NCBI GenBank assembly: GCA_035718085.1
Contig: DASTHS010000176.1
Span: forward strand, 1-10,466
DNA: 10,466 nt
Direction of reading: 5' to 3'
DNA from: DASTHS01 sp035718085
GTDB lineage: Bacteria > Actinomycetota > Acidimicrobiia > Acidimicrobiales > Palsa-688
Part shown: piece by piece, positions 7,167-10,466 of the stretch
How positions within the stretch are numbered: the first letter of the stretch is position 1
How the letters are laid out: the number at the start of each line of letters is the position of its first letter
The notes under the pieces: model-generated
Told to the model about the DNA's origin: nothing
What the model saw: only the letters and a program-made list of their open reading frames with translations
Databases searched by the model: none
Made by a program: the position numbers and the translations under genes

Positions 7167-8369
7167 TCAGGGCGTCTGCATCGACGGCACCTCGGGGTCG
7201 GCCGCCGGCGCCTTCACCTTCGGGGGCGGCACACCGACGCGGGGGCCGGTGGCGGCGGCGTCGGGCCACCGGCGGCGCGACACCACCGCCAGCTTCCGCA
7301 GCAGGGCGACGGCCCCCGGGTCGTCGTCGCCGGGCCGCACTTCGATGGCCCCGTCGGCGAGCATCCCGTCGATGACGTCCCGGCCGGCGTCGGTGCGCAC
7401 GAGGGTGAGCGTCCAGTCGTTGAACGCCCCGATGCCGCCGGTGGAGATGTCGGCGTGCTCGGCGGCGAAGTCGGGGCAGGTCTTGCAGCCCTCGCGGGTC
7501 CAGGCGTGGCACTCCTTCAACGGCACCTCGTGGTAGGTGCCGTCGCGCATCCAGACCTGCAGGACGCCCTTGATGTTCATCTTGGCGATGTCGGCGCGGG
7601 CCAGGCCGTACTTCGCCTCGAGCAGGTCGGGGAAGATGGCGTCGTCGAAGGTCTTCGAGCAGAGCAACCCGATCGACAGGGCCAGCCGGCGTCCGGGCTT
7701 GCCGGCCTTGCGTGCCCGCATCACCCCCGGGACCGAGGCCTGGCAGCCCATCCCGACGAGGGCGAGGCGTTCGGCGCCGGCGTCGATCGCGTCGGCGTAG
7801 GCGAGGGTGTTGGCCGAGTAGGTGTAACGGGACCCGGCGGTGGCGAGGACCTGCTCCCGGGTGCGGGCGACGCCCGGCACCGCCCGCCACGTCGACCCGT
7901 CGCCCTCCAGGTACGACACCAGCGCGGCGTCGATGCGGTCGTGCTCGAGGGCCCACAGCAAGATGGCCGACACGAGGCCGCCGTCCTGCCCCCGCTCGTG
8001 CACCTCGGGGTCGGTGGCCCGGGCCAGGATGATGTCCTTGGCCTGGCCGGCCATCTCCTCGGGCAGGCGCTCACGCCCGAAGAGGAAGGTGTCGACCTCC
8101 GCCTCCCACCCGCGGAAGCGGGGGCACGCCCGGGTGCAGCTGGTGCAGCCGCGCTGGCCGTGGCCGCAGTCGCCCGGGCCGAGCTCCGCCTCGAGGTGGA
8201 ACGGCTTGTACACGCCGGCCTGGTCGTCGTAGCCGAGCACGTCGTGGGGGCAGCTGACGACGCAGCCGGCGCAGCCCGTGCACAGGCCGCTGGTGACGAC
8301 CTCGGAGAACAGCTCGGCCCACTGCGCCTTCCAGCGGGCCTTGACCGGAGGGTCGGCGGTCGTGCTCAT
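7167..8369 (-). CDS. coenzyme F420 hydrogenase/dehydrogenase beta subunit family iron-sulfur flavoprotein
   Basis: A 400-residue cytosolic redox protein of the FrhB family, whose members use FAD and iron-sulfur clusters to pass electrons to or from F420 or ferredoxin. N-terminal ferredoxin-like part: CTGCAGCVVSCP gives C30, C33, C36 and C40; a second set in CGHGQRGCTSCTRACP gives C68, C75, C78 and C82. The FrhB N and C regions follow, with QDGGLVSAIL (128-137), VGMGCQASVPG around C209, GLLCSKTF around C237, and the late motif CHAWTREGCKTCPDF (C287, C295, C298) followed by ADISTGGIG. The tail is Pro/Ala-rich. Start ATG at 8369; an open frame continues upstream to about 9752, but that part is antisense to the MFS gene. 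No hydrogenase large or small subunit is nearby, so it is a stand-alone member; the electron partner and substrate are unknown. Related stand-alone proteins include 8-vinyl reductases and proteins found in polysaccharide clusters. Confidence 0.88.
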   Translation of the reverse strand: MSTTADPPVKARWKAQWAELFSEVVTSGLCTGCAGCVVSCPHDVLGYDDQAGVYKPFHLEAELGPGDCGHGQRGCTSCTRACPRFRGWEAEVDTFLFGRERLPEEMAGQAKDIILARATDPEVHERGQDGGLVSAILLWALEHDRIDAALVSYLEGDGSTWRAVPGVARTREQVLATAGSRYTYSANTLAYADAIDAGAERLALVGMGCQASVPGVMRARKAGKPGRRLALSIGLLCSKTFDDAIFPDLLEAKYGLARADIAKMNIKGVLQVWMRDGTYHEVPLKECHAWTREGCKTCPDFAAEHADISTGGIGAFNDWTLTLVRTDAGRDVIDGMLADGAIEVRPGDDDPGAVALLRKLAVVSRRRWPDAAATGPRVGVPPPKVKAPAADPEVPSMQTP

Positions 8370-8377
8370 GGCGAGGG

Positions 8378-8383
8378 AACCTA
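8378..8383 (-). promoter_or_regulatory. candidate -10 box for the F420-type gene (possibly leaderless)
   Basis: On the minus strand TAGGTT fits the TANNNT pattern and ends eight bases before the ATG at 8369. This spacing is close to that seen for leaderless transcripts in high-GC actinobacteria. No convincing -35 is seen. A GGAGG lies farther upstream, about 14 bases from the ATG, too far to be a normal ribosome site. Confidence 0.35.
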
Positions 8384-8387
8384 GCCT
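8382..8387 (+). promoter_or_regulatory. candidate -10 box for the MFS gene
   Basis: TAGCCT on the plus strand also fits TANNNT and shares two bases with the opposite-facing candidate box at 8378-8383. If used, it would give the MFS gene a leader of roughly 75 bases containing the palindromes at 8426-8451. No good -35 is visible, so this is tentative. Confidence 0.22.
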
Positions 8388-8425
8388 CCGGCCCCCTGGC
8401 GGCGACGGCCCCCACGCCGCCGCGA

Positions 8426-8451
8426 CCGGCTGGCTGCCGGCCGGCGCCGGC
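8426..8451. repeat. GC palindromes in the divergent intergenic region
   Basis: CCGGC-TGGCT-GCCGG (8426-8440) is an inverted repeat, and GCCGGCGCCGGC (8440-8451) is a perfect 12-base palindrome ending 17 bases before the MFS ATG. The position suits an operator or a leader hairpin, but such words arise easily at this GC content. Confidence 0.3.
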
Positions 8452-8468
8452 GGGTAGGGGCCTGCCAC

Positions 8469-9692
8469 ATGACCACCGCGCCCGCACCCCCCGAGCGGGC
8501 GTCGCAGACGGGCATCGGCACCGCCACGGTGCTGCTCCTGGCCGCCGCGTGCGGCATCTCCGTCGCGACGCTCTACTACCCGCAGCCGATCCTCTCGACG
8601 ATCGCCCGCCAGCTGCACACCTCGTCGGCCACCGCCGGCCTGGTCGTCACCGCGTCGCAGGTCGGCTACGCCATCGGGCTGGCCCTGGTGGTGCCGGTGG
8701 GCGACGTGGTGGACCGCCGCCGACTGGTGCCGCTGGTGCTGGTGGCCACGGCGGTGGTGATGGGCGCGGCGGCGGCCTCCCCGGGGCCCGGGGTGCTCAT
8801 CGCCCTGTCGCTGCTCGCCGGGGTCGGGGCGGTCGTCGCCCAGGTGCTGGTGCCCCTGGCCGCATCGCTGGCCGGCGACCGCGAGCGCGGCCGGGTGGTC
8901 GGCACGGTGATGACCGGGCTGCTGCTCGGCATCCTGCTGGCCCGGACGGTGTCGGGCCTGGTGGCCGGGGTGGCCAGCTGGCGGGTCGTCTACGTGATGG
9001 GCGCGGTGGCGCTGGCCGCGCTGGCGGCCGTGCTGGCCCGGGCGCTGCCGGCCGAGCGGCCCCGGCCCGGGCTGCGCTACGGCCGGCTGCTGCGGTCGAT
9101 CGTCGGCATCTTCCTCGCCGAGGCGGTGCTGCGCCGACGGGCCGCCTTCGGTGCCCTCGGGTTCGCGGCGTTCTCGGTGTTCTGGACGACGTCGGCGTTC
9201 CTGCTGGCCGGGCCGCCCTACCACTACGGCGACACGGTGATCGGCCTCTTCGGCCTCGTCGGCGCAGCGGGGGCGCTGTGCGCCCAGGTCGCCGGTCGCC
9301 TCGCCGACCGGGAGCTGCACCGCCACGCCACCACCGGCTTCGCCCTGCTGGTGGCGGCCTCGTTCGTGCCGACCTACGCAGGCCGTTCCCACCTGGGGTG
9401 GCTGATCGTCGGGATCGTGGCCCTCGACATGGGCGTCCAGGGCCTGCAGGTCACCAACCAATCGCTCATCTACCGGCTGAACCCCCAAGCCCGCAGCCGG
9501 GTGAACTCGGCGTACATGGTGTGCTACTTCGCTGGCGGGGCGGTCGGCTCCGCGGTCGCAGCCTCGGTGTACGAGGCGGGTGGCTGGGCGGCGGTGTGCG
9601 CCCTCGGTGCGGCCGTCGGCGCCGCCGCCGTGGCCCTCGCCGCCTTCGACGCGGTGAGGCCCGTCGCCCCGGTCGGCGTCGACCCGGCCTGA
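8469..9692 (+). CDS. MFS family transporter
   Basis: A 407-residue inner-membrane protein with about 12 hydrophobic segments, of the usual major facilitator length. Seen motifs: YYPQPIL after the first helix (36-42), the motif A loop GDVVDRRRLVP (78-88) between helices 2 and 3, a charged central loop near 195-225, and NQSLIYRLNPQARSRVNSAY (330-349) followed by a GGAVGSAVA helix, a pattern found in COG2814-type putative drug or sugar efflux carriers. The substrate cannot be read. The ATG at 8469 has only a weak purine stretch (GTAGGGG) about 10 bases upstream. The gene is divergent from the F420-type gene and convergent with the MarR gene 23 bases away. MarR regulators often control efflux carriers beside them, so a regulatory link is plausible but unproven. 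Confidence 0.92.
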   Translation: MTTAPAPPERASQTGIGTATVLLLAAACGISVATLYYPQPILSTIARQLHTSSATAGLVVTASQVGYAIGLALVVPVGDVVDRRRLVPLVLVATAVVMGAAAASPGPGVLIALSLLAGVGAVVAQVLVPLAASLAGDRERGRVVGTVMTGLLLGILLARTVSGLVAGVASWRVVYVMGAVALAALAAVLARALPAERPRPGLRYGRLLRSIVGIFLAEAVLRRRAAFGALGFAAFSVFWTTSAFLLAGPPYHYGDTVIGLFGLVGAAGALCAQVAGRLADRELHRHATTGFALLVAASFVPTYAGRSHLGWLIVGIVALDMGVQGLQVTNQSLIYRLNPQARSRVNSAYMVCYFAGGAVGSAVAASVYEAGGWAAVCALGAAVGAAAVALAAFDAVRPVAPVGVDPA

Positions 9693-9720
9693 CCGGCGCC
9701 GCAGCCGGACGGGTGTCAGG
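9688..9720. terminator. candidate bidirectional terminator hairpin between convergent MFS and MarR genes
   Basis: CCGGC (9693-9697) and GCCGG (9704-9708) form a 5-pair stem around a 6-base loop, filling most of the 23-base gap. It is flanked by a second inverted repeat, CCTGAC (9688-9693) and GTCAGG (9715-9720), which contains both stop codons. There is no T-run, so if it ends transcription it is as a GC-rich structure without a U-tail. Confidence 0.35.
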
Positions 9721-10231
9721 GCCGGTCGCACCCCTCGTCGGTCGTGGCGCACCCGTCGGTGGGGCAGGCGCCCTGGGCGTCGAGCACGGCCTGCATCGCT
9801 GCGGCGACCTGCGCCAGCTGCTCGTGGTCGAGGAGGTCGACGAAGTGGCGGCGGACGCTGGCGACGTGGCCGGGTGCGGCGGCGGTGATCTCGGCCAGCC
9901 CGGTCGGCGTCAGGGTGGCGAGGGCGCCGCGCGCGTCGGAGGGGCAGTCGCGCCGGGTGACCAGGCCCCGGGCCTCCATGCGGGTGAGCAGGTGCGAGAG
10001 CCGGCTGCGCGACCAGTCGAGGCCGGCGGCCAGCTCACCCATCCGCACCGTGTGGCCCGGCGACTCAGAGAGGTGCACCATCACTGCGTACTCGGGCTCG
10101 GAGAGGCCGTGGTCACGGGAGAGGTCGCGGGCGACGCCTGCGCTGACCCGGTGCATCACCCGCACGAACGCCCGCCACGCCGCCGCCTCCTGGTCGTCGA
10201 GCCATCGGACGCCGCCGGCACCGTTCGCCAC
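9716..10231 (-). CDS. MarR-family transcriptional regulator with cysteine-containing tail
   Basis: A 171-residue winged-helix DNA-binding protein. The N-terminal helix region (WLDDQEAAAWRAFVRVM) precedes the HTH MGELAAGLDWSRSRLSHLLTRMEARGL (about 64-90) and the wing with the conserved D-x-R (D99, R101), then a C-terminal dimerisation helix. The frame is open to about 10306, but the GTG at 10231 is preferred: it follows a -10 box by six bases, and the preceding residues are unlike MarR N-termini. Unusual points are Cys96 in the wing (RRDCPSDARG) and a tail with Cys156, Cys161 and Cys168 near the end. Cysteines are used by some MarR proteins to sense oxidants, electrophiles or metals, so sensing of that kind is possible (inference). 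Targets may be its own promoter or the convergent MFS gene. Confidence 0.9.
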   Translation of the reverse strand: MANGAGGVRWLDDQEAAAWRAFVRVMHRVSAGVARDLSRDHGLSEPEYAVMVHLSESPGHTVRMGELAAGLDWSRSRLSHLLTRMEARGLVTRRDCPSDARGALATLTPTGLAEITAAAPGHVASVRRHFVDLLDHEQLAQVAAAMQAVLDAQGACPTDGCATTDEGCDRP

Positions 10232-10237
10232 GCCCGA

Positions 10238-10243
10238 AGCGTA
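10238..10243 (-). promoter_or_regulatory. -10 box for a leaderless MarR transcript
   Basis: TACGCT on the minus strand matches TANNNT, and exactly six bases separate it from the GTG at 10231, which puts the expected transcription start on or next to the start codon. No -35 of note and no Shine-Dalgarno are seen. It lies in the 38-base gap after the dioxygenase-like gene and supports GTG 10231 over the longer open frame. Confidence 0.5.
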
Positions 10244-10269
10244 CGGCCCGGTCGCCGCCGCCTGGTGGT

Positions 10270-10466
10270 TCAGTTGCCGTCGTCGCCCGCCCAGGGCACC
10301 AGCCACCGCTGGTCCCGCTCGGCGTCGGCGGCCATCCAGCGGAGGTCGGCCGACAGGCGCATGGCGTCGGAGGCGACGTCGAGGCTGGCGTGGACGATGT
10401 GGGGGGAGTGCAGGGTCACGTCACCGGCCGCGTGGTCGGCCCACAGCCAGCGGCTCCCGAGCTGCT
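10270..10466 (-). CDS. phytanoyl-CoA dioxygenase (PhyH) family protein, C-terminal fragment
   Basis: Only the last 64 residues are in the window; the rest lies beyond the right edge. The fragment has AAGDVTLHSPHIVHAS followed by RLSADLRW, which matches the end of the double-stranded beta-helix core of PhyH-type Fe(II)/2-oxoglutarate oxygenases: a GDv-l-H segment, the distal metal-binding His in HIVHAS, and the Arg of RLS that binds the 2-oxoglutarate carboxylate. A short polar tail ends in GDDGN before the TGA. The substrate is unknown, as members act on lipids and many small molecules. The gene points the same way as the MarR gene 38 bases downstream. The call rests on a short stretch, so it is moderate. 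Confidence 0.66.
   Translation of the reverse strand, partial: QLGSRWLWADHAAGDVTLHSPHIVHASLDVASDAMRLSADLRWMAADAERDQRWLVPWAGDDGN

Noticed and set aside
7167..9752. A continuous 861-codon open frame on the minus strand
   Set aside because: Only codons from the ATG at 8369 onward show family motifs. The upstream half is antisense to the MFS gene and has low-complexity His/Gln/Arg-rich composition typical of a GC-rich shadow frame.
1..10466. Possible mobile element, CRISPR array or RNA gene
   Set aside because: No transposase or integrase motifs, no regularly spaced repeats and no tRNA- or rRNA-like stretches were seen, and coding density leaves little room.

Overview
The window is very GC-rich and gene-dense, with GTG starts, four-base start/stop overlaps and TANNNT-type -10 boxes placed directly before start codons. 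This fits a high-GC actinobacterium. A stand-alone F420 hydrogenase beta-type protein points the same way. An Acidimicrobiia-like host is a guess from general character only. I see no tRNA, rRNA, CRISPR array, transposase or attachment site, and no gap longer than about 100 bases.

Left part (1-7105, all minus strand): a compact locus that looks built to make and modify an exported or surface glycan under phosphorelay control. In transcription order it holds a secreted GH30 glycoside hydrolase (7105-5690); after 46 bases, a fusion of a receiver domain, a degenerate GGDEF-like domain and a membrane GT2 glycan synthase (5643-3289); a soluble GAF-PAS histidine kinase (3292-1700); a single-domain response regulator (1703-1326); an HPt phosphotransfer protein (about 1335-1006); and an acyltransferase-3 membrane protein that runs off the left edge (1009-1). 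The last five overlap one another by a few bases, so they are almost certainly one translationally coupled operon. The parts needed for a multistep His-Asp-His-Asp relay are all present. The most obvious output is the receiver domain fused to the glycosyltransferase, which suggests direct phosphorylation control of the synthase rather than transcriptional control or PilZ/c-di-GMP control. This is the most noteworthy system in the window.

Middle part (7167-9692): a minus-strand iron-sulfur flavoprotein of the F420 hydrogenase/dehydrogenase beta family (8369-7167), divergent across a 99-base gap from a plus-strand MFS transporter (8469-9692). The gap contains overlapping candidate -10 boxes for the two directions and GC-rich palindromes.

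Right part (9716-10466, minus strand): a MarR-family regulator with an unusual cysteine-bearing C-terminal tail (10231-9716), convergent with the MFS gene, preceded by a textbook leaderless-type -10 box and by the C-terminal end of a phytanoyl-CoA dioxygenase-like protein that runs off the right edge. The MarR protein may control the MFS gene, itself or its neighbours, but nothing in the sequence proves a target.
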